A DNA stretch of 60,477 nucleotides from Candidatus Chryseopegocella kryptomonas (GTDB lineage: Bacteria > Bacteroidota > Ignavibacteria > Kryptoniales > Kryptoniaceae): assembly GCF_001536065.1 (NCBI RefSeq), contig NZ_CZVW01000012.1, positions 1 through 60,477 on the forward strand, in the 5' to 3' direction. The notes below the pieces were generated by a model that worked only from the letters and a program-made list of their open reading frames with translations, was not told where the DNA came from and made no database searches. A program made the translations under genes and the position numbers. This document shows, piece after piece, positions 25,673 to 33,558 of this stretch. Positions within the stretch are counted from its first letter, which is position 1. The number at the start of each line of letters is the position of its first letter.

Positions 25673-26374
25673 TTATCTTCTCAAATTTTTTGAAACCAAA
25701 CGAGTTTGCCTCCAAAACGATGTCCTTAACAATCTTCTTAACTCTTTTTTCCTGAACTCCTGATCTTGAATGCCTGAAACTTCTTTCCTCACAAGCTCTG
25801 GTGATAGAACAACTCTCGGATTGAACGCCGTTAATGTCACTTCAACCATCTTTGAAGCAATAAGTTCTGTCCCAGGGTCAACTGGGTTTCCAATTTGATC
25901 CAAGTATCTAAAAACTCTGCCATTTCCAATTCTCCCGATATCCGTTGATTTTACACCTTCGCCCGTGATTTTAAGTATCCGCGTGATTTTATACATCGTC
26001 AAACTTGTGTCTCCGTAATCAATTACTTCTGCAACAGTGATTAAATACTCAATCGTGTCAGCGATGTTATCTTTATGCGGAATGAGATGTCCATAATAAT
26101 CAAAATCACGATTTAAATGCGCTATAAATTTTAAATGATTTGGCTGTGCAATAAACAAAATCTTCTCTCCTTCAGGAACTCCATAACCCATCTTTCTCAA
26201 GTCGTATTCAATCACGCTTGACATATTTGCAAGATTTATCTGCGTAATTGCATCTGAATTGTAATTTAAAAACTCTCTTGTGCTTGTATCCGTGACAGTA
26301 ATTGTGATAAGCAAAACCGCTCCGCCAATTATCATCGCCATTATGTAATCAAGCATTGAAGTCATAAAATTCAA
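25673..26374 (-). CDS. PilW-like minor pilin
   Basis: Protein of 233 residues with a hydrophobic N-terminal helix (MLDYIMAMIIGGAVLLITITVT) that starts at about residue 8. The following segment (IEYDLRKMGYGVPEGEKILFIAQPNHLKFIAHLNRDFDYYG) is the pattern seen in PilW-type minor pilins, with YDLRKMGYG as the key stretch. It has no obvious prepilin cleavage site of the Gly-Phe type. It lies 3 bp after the PilV-like gene and 12 bp before the DUF4900-like gene. The C-terminus is unusually rich in Arg and Lys. The exact minor-pilin class is uncertain. Confidence 0.65.
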   Translation of the reverse strand: MNFMTSMLDYIMAMIIGGAVLLITITVTDTSTREFLNYNSDAITQINLANMSSVIEYDLRKMGYGVPEGEKILFIAQPNHLKFIAHLNRDFDYYGHLIPHKDNIADTIEYLITVAEVIDYGDTSLTMYKITRILKITGEGVKSTDIGRIGNGRVFRYLDQIGNPVDPGTELIASKMVEVTLTAFNPRVVLSPELVRKEVSGIQDQEFRKKELRRLLRTSFWRQTRLVSKNLRR

Positions 26375-26377
26375 AAA

Positions 26378-26929
26378 TTAGTTGTAAAACCAATAGCTGT
26401 AGATGAAACTTATTTTCACCGTGTCCCTCACCTTTCCTCTAGCTGTTTCCCTGTAAATTAACGGCGGGTCATACACATCCGTAACGAATACAGTCATCCT
26501 CTTGTGAAATGTTTTATATGTAACAGGAACAACTTTGCTTCCTGATAAATCAACATACTCAACTTTAAACGAAACTCTGTAAACTACACTGCTTCTTCCG
26601 GTGTCAATTCTCGTAATTCCGTTGTAATCATCAAAATCGTCTATCTCCATCTGTCCAATCATAGTCGTATCATCTGGATCAAGCCCAAGCGCGGATGAGA
26701 AAGTATTTGGATTTGTTTTTTCGGTATTGTTTGAATCAGCAACCGCTTCATCGAAATAGTATTGCGACGCCTGCTCTATGTAAGATGTGGCGATTGATAA
26801 TGCTTCAAGACGATATCTATTTTGAGCAAGTGAAACATCGTGGCTTGATAAGCTTCTGTTTATGTTCAAAACCGCAAGCGAAAGCAAAGCAAGAGCAAGT
26901 ATCGTTATTAACGTTTGTCCTGTGCCCAT
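26378..26929 (-). CDS. PilV-like minor pilin
   Basis: Protein of 183 residues. MGTGQTLITILALALLSLAVLNINRSL is a hydrophobic N-terminal helix after a two-residue Met-Gly leader. This resembles the two MGQQQLLL proteins of the window and differs from ordinary prepilins. The helix continues as YRLEALSIATSYIEQASQYYFDEAVA. A beta-rich domain follows and ends YSYWFYN. The gene is 17 bp after pilB and is the first of three consecutive pilin-like genes. The PilV name reflects position and size only. Confidence 0.6.
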   Translation of the reverse strand: MGTGQTLITILALALLSLAVLNINRSLSSHDVSLAQNRYRLEALSIATSYIEQASQYYFDEAVADSNNTEKTNPNTFSSALGLDPDDTTMIGQMEIDDFDDYNGITRIDTGRSSVVYRVSFKVEYVDLSGSKVVPVTYKTFHKRMTVFVTDVYDPPLIYRETARGKVRDTVKISFIYSYWFYN

Positions 26930-26946
26930 AAAAATTTTTTGTTTTG

Positions 26947-27669
26947 TTAATCTTCTGTTGTTGCGTGTGCAACTTCCTCAAGCGTCGTAAGACCTTGCTT
27001 TATCCTTTCTCTTCCAGCTGCTCTCAAAGTTAACATTCCATCTTTTATCGCCTGCTCCCTTATTGCTTCTTCATCTATATCTCTACCTGTTTTGAAAATT
27101 AACCTTCTAATTTCCTTCGTGAAATAAAGTGCCTCGTGAATTGCTATTCTTCCTTTATATCCGCCGTGACACTGGTCGCATCCAACTGCTTCATAAAACA
27201 CCGTGTTTTTTATCTCCTCTTCCGTAAATCCCAAACTTAATGGTATCGCCGGGTCAAGGTCTTCTATCGGACGTTTGCACTTATCACAAAGTTTGCGAAT
27301 CAATCTCTGCGCTATGATAATGTTTATTGCATAAGCAATGAGAAACGTCTCAATTCCCATCTTATACAATCTTGAAATTGCGCTTGGCGCATCGTTTGTG
27401 TGAAGTGTTGAAAATGTTAAGTGCCCCGTATTTGCAAGTTTAATTGCTATCTCAGCGGTTTCTTTATCTCTTATCTCACCAACCATAACAACATCTGGGT
27501 CATGTCTTAAAATCGCTCTCAATGCCTGCTCAAAATTCATCTTCGGTCCAATTTTCAACTGCCTCGCCCCAGGTATAATGTATTCAACAGGGTCTTCAAC
27601 TGTAAGAACATTTATCTCAGGTTTTATGATGTAATGCAATGCAGCCATCAAAGTCGTTGATTTACCGCT
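26947..27669 (-). CDS. pilB: PilB extension ATPase, C-terminal part after an in-frame TGA
   Basis: Continuation of pilB after an internal TGA at 27670-27672. It starts with the residues SGKSTT and LMAALHYII, which complete the Walker A motif. It contains the Asp box (VLTVEDPVEYIIPG), Walker B (VVMVGEIRDKETAEIAI), the His box (STLHTNDAPSAISRL) and a tetracysteine zinc site (CDKC and CDQC) typical of PilB/GspE. The frame is the same as upstream, and there is no indel. If translated alone from the TTG or ATG at 27651 or 27648, it would lack the P-loop and be inactive. A single GGA-to-TGA change explains the break. Confidence 0.85.
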   Translation of the reverse strand, partial: SGKSTTLMAALHYIIKPEINVLTVEDPVEYIIPGARQLKIGPKMNFEQALRAILRHDPDVVMVGEIRDKETAEIAIKLANTGHLTFSTLHTNDAPSAISRLYKMGIETFLIAYAINIIIAQRLIRKLCDKCKRPIEDLDPAIPLSLGFTEEEIKNTVFYEAVGCDQCHGGYKGRIAIHEALYFTKEIRRLIFKTGRDIDEEAIREQAIKDGMLTLRAAGRERIKQGLTTLEEVAHATTED

Positions 27670-28734
27670 TCAAGTCGGACCTGTTACGATAACCATACCC
27701 TGAGGTTTTGAAATCGCCTTGATGAAAAATTCCTTCGCTTTGCCTTGAAATCCAAGCTTATCAAGATCGGTTATAACTTTTCTATCATCAAGAACTCTTA
27801 TAACAATGCTTTCAAATTTATACTGAAACTCTCGTCCAACAATAGGAAGCACCGAAACTCTGTATCTTATCATATGCCCATCAACTTTTCTCTGAATAAA
27901 ACCATCCTGCGCCATTTCACGCTCAAATCTGTCAACATTTTTTGATCTATCCTTCACAACAGCAGCAATCGCCTCAGGTCTTATTCCCTCCTGAACATGC
28001 CATAATCTAAGCTTCCCATCAATTCTGAAATGTATCTCCGTTGTTCTCGCATCTTTTGGAATAATGTGTATATCGCTTGCCCCTTTTCTCACCGCCTCAA
28101 CAAGCATACCTTCAACGAGATTAACAAGCATACTTTTGTTAATTTCCGCTTCAATTGCAGCTTCGTCAAGCGTTTCCTCTTCAAGCTGATCCTCGGTTAT
28201 TTCAATTTTTGATTCCTCAAGAACTTTCAAAAACTCATTCTCCGGCGGAAAAACTTTATCAAACAAATTTTGCATATCCTTAAATCTCACATAACACACT
28301 TCATATCTTTTCGCACCAAGCGCACGAGCTATCATCGGAATGCTTCTGCTTGTCGGGTCAGCGGAAATTATGATTAACTTATCAGGTCTTTGCTCATCGT
28401 ATTTCAATGGCAGAATTTTCTCCTCACGCATCTGCTCCTTCAAAGGTTGCGGTAGCGGATCAACAAGTTTTTTGATAAAATCAATTCTATTTTTGTCAAT
28501 GTTTTCATCAGCAAGATAAATCTCTCTGAAACCATAAAGGTTGGCAACTTCTTTGAACACCAGATCGTGATCAACCCCAAAATCAGTCACAAGAATTTGA
28601 GCCAAACTTCTACGGGTCTTTGAATCTTCTTGCTCTTTGATTTTTAAAGCTCTCTCAAGCGTTTCATAATCAATTATTCCTTTCTTCAAAAGTGTGTAAC
28701 CAAGTTTATCCGTAATGTCCACACCAACCGTCAT
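27670..28734 (-). CDS. pilB: PilB extension ATPase, N-terminal part ending at the internal TGA
   Basis: First 354 residues of the pilus extension motor. Residues about 6-150 are an MshEN/T2SSE-N-type domain (ITDKLGYTLLKKGIIDYETLERALKIQ-like, then VANLYGFREI). The N2 domain begins near 205 (EGMLVEAVRKGASDIHIIP, GKLRLWHVQEG), and the fragment ends VIVTGPT just before the glycine of GPTGSGKST. With the part downstream it would give a normal protein of 595 residues. TGA is an ordinary stop codon in other genes of this window (for example btuB and phoH), so recoding is not expected. Confidence 0.85.
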   Translation of the reverse strand: MTVGVDITDKLGYTLLKKGIIDYETLERALKIKEQEDSKTRRSLAQILVTDFGVDHDLVFKEVANLYGFREIYLADENIDKNRIDFIKKLVDPLPQPLKEQMREEKILPLKYDEQRPDKLIIISADPTSRSIPMIARALGAKRYEVCYVRFKDMQNLFDKVFPPENEFLKVLEESKIEITEDQLEEETLDEAAIEAEINKSMLVNLVEGMLVEAVRKGASDIHIIPKDARTTEIHFRIDGKLRLWHVQEGIRPEAIAAVVKDRSKNVDRFEREMAQDGFIQRKVDGHMIRYRVSVLPIVGREFQYKFESIVIRVLDDRKVITDLDKLGFQGKAKEFFIKAISKPQGMVIVTGPT

Positions 28735-28763
28735 CTTAAATTCACCTCGTTTTTAAATTTTAT

Positions 28764-30122
28764 TTAGAAAAACGGAAGCAAAATTGTATATGGCGTCTTC
28801 GGTTTGACCATCGCTGTTTCAGAAGAAACAAGCGTAAGAAGCGTCATCACAATCATAATTATCATCGCAATTATAAGCTGAATGAAATCAACGGCGTTTT
28901 TAAGTTTATAAACTGTCTCTTTCTCATAATAATTTGCTATTTGAAGTGCTGTTTGCTTAACAGTTCCTGTCTCTGCACCAGAATGAAATCTTGCAAGCGC
29001 GGTTTTCGTGAAAACACCAGTTGCCTCAAAAGCTTCAACAAGACCTTTACCTTGACTTAACATCATTGGAATTGCTATTGTTTTTATCTGATGTTCCATA
29101 TATTTATTTCCACAAGCTTCTGCTGCAAGACGAATTGCGTCAATGTTCTCCCCCGAACCAGCATAAAGAGCGTAAAAAACTCTGCAGAAAATTTCAATTG
29201 TCGTTTTGTGAATTAAAGGTCCAAGGACAGGAATCTTTATGATATACTTGTCCCTCAAAAATTGACCTTTTGGAGTTCTAATGAAATAAATAAACGAAAG
29301 CACTATTACAAGAAAACCCAAAATTATGAAAGTCATATTGTCAATCAAGAAATGGCTCAGTTCAAGAGTTGCTTTTGTCATCGGCGGTAATTCTGTGCCG
29401 AGTTTGAGGAAAAGTTCTGCCGTCTCTGGAAAAATGTATGCAACATAGAAAATAACTGCTGCGAAAAGAACGATCAAAGTAAAAACAGGCATTATGAGAG
29501 CGCTTTTAAGATTCTTTTTAAACTCTGCATTTCGTTCAAGAAACTTTGCCGTGCTTTCATAAATTTCCGCCATATTGCCACTTTTTGACGCAAGCCCAAG
29601 CATTCTGGCAGTGAATTTCCCAAGCACTTTTTCCTGCTTCAAAAAAGCTTCTTCACTATCTTTACCCTGACGCAAATCGTTATTTATCTCTCTTAATGCT
29701 TCTCTCAATGTTGGATGCTGAACATCATTTATCAAAAGTTGAAGCACTTCATTATAAGGAAGTTTTTCTCTTAACAGATCAGCGCTAACACGAACAAATG
29801 TAACTATCTCCGTCTCGGGTGGTTTAAATTTGAAATCAAGAACTTTTGGCTGAATGCTTACAACTTTATAACCAAGTTTTTCAAGCGCCTGTTTTACTTC
29901 TTCTTTCGTAAACGCTTTCTGCTCGCCCGTGATTGGCTTTTCACTATCGCGCTGAACCTTGTAGATAAAAGTCCTTCGCTTTTGAATCTTCGTAACTTTA
30001 ATTTTTCTCTGCTCAGCAAGCTGTTTAATTTTCTTCTTTGCTTCGGCAAGATTATCAGCAGTGATAATACCTTGAACAGGACGCCCCGTTAATGTAACAC
30101 CTTCAAATCTATAATCTGGCAA
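28764..30122 (-). CDS. pilC: Type IV pilus inner-membrane platform protein PilC
   Basis: Platform protein of 452 residues with two GspF domains (about 105-230 and 310-430) and three main hydrophobic helices (about 205-230, 262-285, 415-440). Signatures include FTARMLGLASKSGNMAEIYE and ALARFHSGAETGTVKQTALQIANYYEKE. It has an N-terminal extension of about 95 residues (DYRFEGVTLTGRPVQGIITADNL) as in many T2SS/T4P platform proteins. Translation starts at TTG, supported by a near-perfect GGGGAGGTGA site six bases upstream. It follows the pilin gene after a stem-loop and precedes pilB by 29 bp. Confidence 0.9.
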   Translation of the reverse strand: MPDYRFEGVTLTGRPVQGIITADNLAEAKKKIKQLAEQRKIKVTKIQKRRTFIYKVQRDSEKPITGEQKAFTKEEVKQALEKLGYKVVSIQPKVLDFKFKPPETEIVTFVRVSADLLREKLPYNEVLQLLINDVQHPTLREALREINNDLRQGKDSEEAFLKQEKVLGKFTARMLGLASKSGNMAEIYESTAKFLERNAEFKKNLKSALIMPVFTLIVLFAAVIFYVAYIFPETAELFLKLGTELPPMTKATLELSHFLIDNMTFIILGFLVIVLSFIYFIRTPKGQFLRDKYIIKIPVLGPLIHKTTIEIFCRVFYALYAGSGENIDAIRLAAEACGNKYMEHQIKTIAIPMMLSQGKGLVEAFEATGVFTKTALARFHSGAETGTVKQTALQIANYYEKETVYKLKNAVDFIQLIIAMIIMIVMTLLTLVSSETAMVKPKTPYTILLPFF

Positions 30123-30160
30123 GCGACTTCACCTCCCCGTAAAATTAAAAATTAACAAAC

Positions 30161-30183
30161 GGGCGCCCTAAAATCAGGCGCCC
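30161..30183 (-). terminator. Intra-operon stem-loop between pilin and pilC
   Basis: Perfect 7 bp arms GGGCGCC and GGCGCCC with a 9-base loop. On the minus strand it is followed by GTTTGTTAATTTTTAATTTT, a broken T tract. It lies just after the pilin stop codon. It probably acts as a partial terminator or a 3' RNA stabiliser, so that pilin mRNA exceeds that of the downstream machinery. That function is inferred. Confidence 0.65.
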
Positions 30184-30194
30184 CTAAATTTAAA

Positions 30195-30620
30195 TTATTG
30201 CGTTGTCCAACCTTGCAAAGATCCACCCGAAAATCCTGTAGCAAGACCATGAGTTATTTTACTTTTATCAGGAGTAACACTATCAACCGCTGCTACAAAT
30301 TTACCACCAACCTTCTCCTTACCAAGAGCATAAATTACAACCAGGGTATCATTCGCAACTACAGCCCTATAACTACCATTTGCGTTTGCAGTATCAAGTG
30401 GGCTTAAGGCGAAGTTTGCAAAACTATTTCCACCTCCACCGAGCTCAACCGGCGTTCTGTAATATCTCTGTGCCTTTGAAGCAAGGTTTGCAAGATCACT
30501 GGCAATTGCACTTCTGTTGGCGTCCACCGCACTGCTCTTGAACATTGAAATTCCAACCGCAATTGCAATTCCAACTATGATGACGCCAAGAACGATGAGT
30601 AAAAGTTGCTGCTGACCCAT
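30195..30620 (-). CDS. Major pilin-like protein with non-canonical MGQQQLLL N-terminus
   Basis: Protein of 141 residues, first gene of the pilus operon. It starts MGQQQLLLIVLGVIIVGIAI, then a long helix (SAVDANRSAIASDLANLASKAQRYYRTP), a Gly-rich turn (LGGGGNSFANF) and a beta-rich C-terminus. This is the architecture of a type IV pilin, but the usual charged leader and the Glu at position 5 after cleavage are missing. Only a Met-Gly precedes the helix. An excellent AGGAGGTAA site lies before the ATG. The first position in the operon, its own promoter and the stem-loop behind it suggest abundant expression. It has a paralogue at 38153. Confidence 0.75.
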   Translation of the reverse strand: MGQQQLLLIVLGVIIVGIAIAVGISMFKSSAVDANRSAIASDLANLASKAQRYYRTPVELGGGGNSFANFALSPLDTANANGSYRAVVANDTLVVIYALGKEKVGGKFVAAVDSVTPDKSKITHGLATGFSGGSLQGWTTQ

Positions 30621-30693
30621 AGTAATTTACCTCCTGAGTTTAGTTTTTGTTTGTGAAATTTAACTATGACCGAAAGAACTGAATCCTACCCAA

Positions 30694-30722
30694 AAGATAA
30701 ACTTATATTTTCAAAAAGTCAA
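30694..30722 (-). promoter_or_regulatory. Promoter of the type IV pilus operon
   Basis: On the minus strand TTGACT (30717-30722), 17 bp and TATCTT (30694-30699). The leader to the pilin ATG would be about 65 bases. The remaining sequence from 30723 to 30870 is AT-rich and shows no gene. Confidence 0.65.
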
Positions 30723-30870
30723 GTGTTTCAAGCATAATCCATAAAATCTATGCCACAAATCACAGATCAAAAATCAATTAAAAATCAAACAAAACTGAAA
30801 ACAAGTTTTTCATTTTTTCAAATCAATCTGAAATTTTTACAAATCAGGTTGCTACAAATTATTACAAAAT

Positions 30871-31308
30871 TTAAAACGGCTTGAAAACCGCAAGAAAAAC
30901 TATCAAAACAAAAACAACCGCATTGACGACAGAATAATTCCAAATCGCACGATTAATTTTAAAAATCTCATCATCACTAAAATTTTCTCTGCTTAAAACT
31001 TCACCACGCTTTGAAAAATACAATCTCCCTGCGATAATGCCAGAGACGACAAACCAAACAAAAAGAATTATTTTAACAATCAGCCATCCTCCAGTTTCTC
31101 CAATGCTAACCCAATTATAAATTCCCGTCAACAGAGCAAGAACACCACCAAAACTTGCAAATCTTGAAAGAGATTGAGACAATTTATGTAAAGTCAAGGT
31201 TGCAATCCCCTGACTTTTTCTCAAAAATGATTCAACAACGAGAACGCCAAAAACAGAAACAGAGATCAACATCGCTGAAAGAAGATGAATGAAAAATGAA
31301 AATTTCAT
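30871..31308 (-). CDS. Small four-helix membrane protein of unknown function
   Basis: Protein of 145 residues with four predicted transmembrane helices (about 6-27, 48-66, 76-96 and 122-141). MKFSFFIHLLSAMLISVSVFG, then a Lys/Ser-rich loop, GGVLALLTGIYNWVSIG and GWLIVKIILFVWFVVSGIIAG. The layout, with a His near the start of helix 1, recalls CopD/DUF2269-like or haem-binding small membrane proteins, but no metal or haem motif is convincing. The ATG at 31308 is preferred to an upstream TTG. It lies between the pilus promoter and the TPR gene on the same strand. I do not recognise it. Confidence 0.6.
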   Translation of the reverse strand: MKFSFFIHLLSAMLISVSVFGVLVVESFLRKSQGIATLTLHKLSQSLSRFASFGGVLALLTGIYNWVSIGETGGWLIVKIILFVWFVVSGIIAGRLYFSKRGEVLSRENFSDDEIFKINRAIWNYSVVNAVVFVLIVFLAVFKPF

Positions 31309-31346
31309 TAGCAAATTTAATTTTTGTTTTTAATTTCAATGCACTG

Positions 31347-32039
31347 CTAACTTTCTCTCAAAGACGCAATGTAAATCTCAACATCACGAATTTTTGAGAA
31401 ATTCGGATATTCTTTCTTTATCCTCTCGTATAAGCGAAGTGCTTTTTCTTTTTCCCCCGCAAGTTTGTAATTTCTTGCAGAGTTGTAAAGATATTCGGGA
31501 ACGAGGATATTTTCTTTAAATTTCTGCGCTGCTTTTTCAAAGTATTCAGCCGCTTTTCTGTAATCCCCCTTTGCCTCATAAACCGAGGCAATTCCAGCAA
31601 GCGATGCAGAAAGCAAAAGTTTATCACTACCATCATACTCCTTGAAATACTTCAAAGCATTGTCATAATCTCCAAGCATAAAATATGCATTCGCAAGATA
31701 ATAAGTTGCTATTTCCCCAGCGTTTGTCCCACCGTAATTTTCTACAATGTATTTCAAACCTTGAATGTTTCTTTGTGGAATTCCGTCAATTGCAGTTTTA
31801 TAATCCCCGTTATCATAGTAACTTATTATTTTTGAAAACAACGCTTCTGCTCTCTCATTTTCCGCCTTCAAATTGTTTCTGTAAATTATTATCCCAGCAA
31901 TGATGATTATAATTCCAGTTAAAACATAACTCAAAATTTTCTTGTTTTTCTCAACAAATTCTCTGGCTTTGTAATATGTGAGAACAAGTGTGTCTTCCTT
32001 TAACTCTTGTTTCTTTATCTTTTTTCTTGGCTTGATCAT
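31347..32039 (-). CDS. Membrane-anchored tetratricopeptide-repeat protein (YfgM/BamD-like)
   Basis: Protein of 230 residues: a basic cytoplasmic segment (1-35), one transmembrane helix (about 37-56, ILSYVLTGIIIIIAGIIIYR), then TPR-type repeats from about 65 to 225. The repeats include YYLANAYFMLGDYDNALKYF, ASVYEAKGDYRKAAEYFEKA and NSARNYKLAGEKEKALRLYE. Such proteins act as periplasmic scaffolds or chaperones (YfgM, BamD or CpoB type). No lipobox is present, so it is not a BamD orthologue. It diverges from the agmatinase gene. A TTGACT lies at 32076-32081 on the minus strand, but a matching -10 box is not convincing. Confidence 0.75.
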   Translation of the reverse strand: MIKPRKKIKKQELKEDTLVLTYYKAREFVEKNKKILSYVLTGIIIIIAGIIIYRNNLKAENERAEALFSKIISYYDNGDYKTAIDGIPQRNIQGLKYIVENYGGTNAGEIATYYLANAYFMLGDYDNALKYFKEYDGSDKLLLSASLAGIASVYEAKGDYRKAAEYFEKAAQKFKENILVPEYLYNSARNYKLAGEKEKALRLYERIKKEYPNFSKIRDVEIYIASLRES

Positions 32040-32125
32040 AAAGTCGCAAACTTTGTTTTAAATTTTTAAAAATATAGTCAAATTTAAGCGATAAAGCAAA
32101 ATTATTGCGCCAGAGTTTGCTCAAT

Positions 32126-32154
32126 TTGATTTTAAAAAAGCCAAATTTTAAATT
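32126..32154 (+). promoter_or_regulatory. Promoter of the agmatinase gene cluster
   Basis: TTGATT (32126-32131), 17 bp, TAAATT (32149-32154). Transcription should begin near 32161, only about 15 bases before the ATG at 32176, which carries an AAGGA-type site. This supports the upstream start and hence the frameshift in the gene. Confidence 0.5.
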
Positions 32155-32175
32155 CTTTAAAAAGGACTTTGGAAT

Positions 32176-33091
32176 ATGAAAACGCTCGGGAAAGATAAAA
32201 ATTTTCTCTCTATTCCTGATGAATTTTCTACGCTTGAAAAAATCAAAAATTGTAATTTTACCTGCACCATACGAACACACAACAAGTTATATCAAAGGAA
32301 CAATCCTCGGTCCTGAAAAACTTATTGAAGCATCTCACCAAGTTGAATTATACGATGAAGAATTTGACATTGAACTTTATCGTGAAGTTGGCATTGCGAC
32401 GCTTGAACCTCTTGACTTTACCGATTTAAAAGATGAAAAAGCAGTTGAACTTGTCTATAAATTTGTCCTTGAACTTTTGAAAAAAGATAAATTTGTCGTC
32501 ACAATCGGCGGGGAACATACGATAGCAATTGGAGCGATAAAAGCATATTCTGAAATTTATCCAAACTTAACAATTCTTCACTTTGACGCTCATTCTGATT
32601 TAAGAGATGAATACGAAAGGAACAAATACAGCCACGCATCAGCGCTTGCACGAGTTTTTGAATTCAATAAAAACCTCGTTCAAGTTGGAATAAGAGCGCA
32701 AGATGTGGAAGAAGCGAAATTTATCAAAGAAAACGGGATAAAAACATTTTATGCATGGGAAATAAAATCTGGGCTTTACAACAAAGATGGGAAATCGTGG
32801 CAGGATGCGGTGATTTCAGAACTTGGTGAAAATGTTTACATCACATTTGACCTTGATTATTTTGACCCGAGCGTTATGCCTGCGGTTGGAACTCCTGTGC
32901 CAAATGGTTTATACTGGGACGAAACGATTGAATTGCTTAAAAAAGTCAGCAAATCCAGAAATATCGTCGGCTTTGACATCGTTGAACTCTGCCCCTTGCC
33001 AGGGATTGAGTATCCAAATTTCACATCCGCATTTTTCACAAATAAATTGCTCAATATAATTTTTGCAAACAAAATTAAACGCCGAGATTGA
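32176..33091 (+). CDS. speB: Agmatinase/arginase family ureohydrolase (5' frameshift at A6)
   Basis: Dimanganese ureohydrolase, probably agmatinase (agmatine to putrescine and urea). Metal-binding motifs are GGEHTI, HFDAHSD and TFDLDYFDP, and the C-terminal GFDIVELCP is intact. The continuous frame begins only at 32219, but a second frame from the ATG at 32176 reads MKTLGKDKNFLSIPDEFSTLE, the normal family N-terminus. It joins the main frame if one A is removed from the A6 run at 32237-32242. The repaired protein has 304 residues. Either the base is a consensus error or the shorter protein is made. The next gene starts within the stop codon. Confidence 0.85.
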
Positions 33092-33558
33092 GCGTTAAAA
33101 CATACATAATTGACGGCTATAATTTGATCCATAAATCAACACGATTGAAAAAAATTTTCTCTCAAAACCCCCAAATCGCTCGTGAAACATTAGTTTCAAT
33201 TCTTTCTGACTTTTTCACAACAAGAAAAGAAAAATGTATTCTTGTCTTTGATGGAAATCTCAACATCCCCAGTGCTTTATCAACCCCAAAAGTAAGAGTC
33301 ATATTTTCAACGCCACCAGATAAAGCGGACGATGTGATCAAGAAAATCATCCTTGACAAAAACTTAACAGAAAGAAAAAATTTTATCGTTGTCTCATCAG
33401 ATAATGAAATAATAAATTGCGCTAAATCCTGTGGCGCTGGGAGAATTTCATCCGAAGAATTCTTAAAAATTTTGAACTCAAAAAACTTGACAACGCAGGA
33501 TGAAAAACCTTTCGTTAAACTTACAGACGAAGAAATTAAAAAAATGCTTGAAAGATGA
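33088..33558 (+). CDS. NYN/YacP-like PIN-fold ribonuclease
   Basis: Protein of 156 residues of the YacP/NYN-domain group (PIN-like nucleases). The N-terminus KTYIIDGYNLIHKSTRLKK carries the first acidic residue of the active site (Asp in IDGYN). It is followed by CILVFDGN (second Asp), ADDVIKKII and IVVSSDNEI (further acidic residues). In Bacillus the relative Rae1 cleaves ribosome-bound mRNA. The gene starts with TTG overlapping the agmatinase stop and ends overlapping the ATG of the sensor kinase gene (ATGA), so it is translationally coupled on both sides. Function in this organism is inferred from the family. Confidence 0.8.
   Translation: MSVKTYIIDGYNLIHKSTRLKKIFSQNPQIARETLVSILSDFFTTRKEKCILVFDGNLNIPSALSTPKVRVIFSTPPDKADDVIKKIILDKNLTERKNFIVVSSDNEIINCAKSCGAGRISSEEFLKILNSKNLTTQDEKPFVKLTDEEIKKMLER

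Noticed and set aside
27670-27672. Genetic-code change (TGA read as glycine)
   Set aside because: TGA ends many other genes here in natural positions (btuB, agmatinase, methyltransferase, phoH, amidohydrolase), so reassignment across the genome is unlikely.
30723-30870. Possible small RNA or tRNA upstream of the pilus promoter
   Set aside because: The stretch is AT-rich with no cloverleaf, no strong stem and no terminator.
32059-32081. Promoter for the TPR gene
   Set aside because: A TTGACT is present on the minus strand, but no -10 box is found at 16-18 bp distance.
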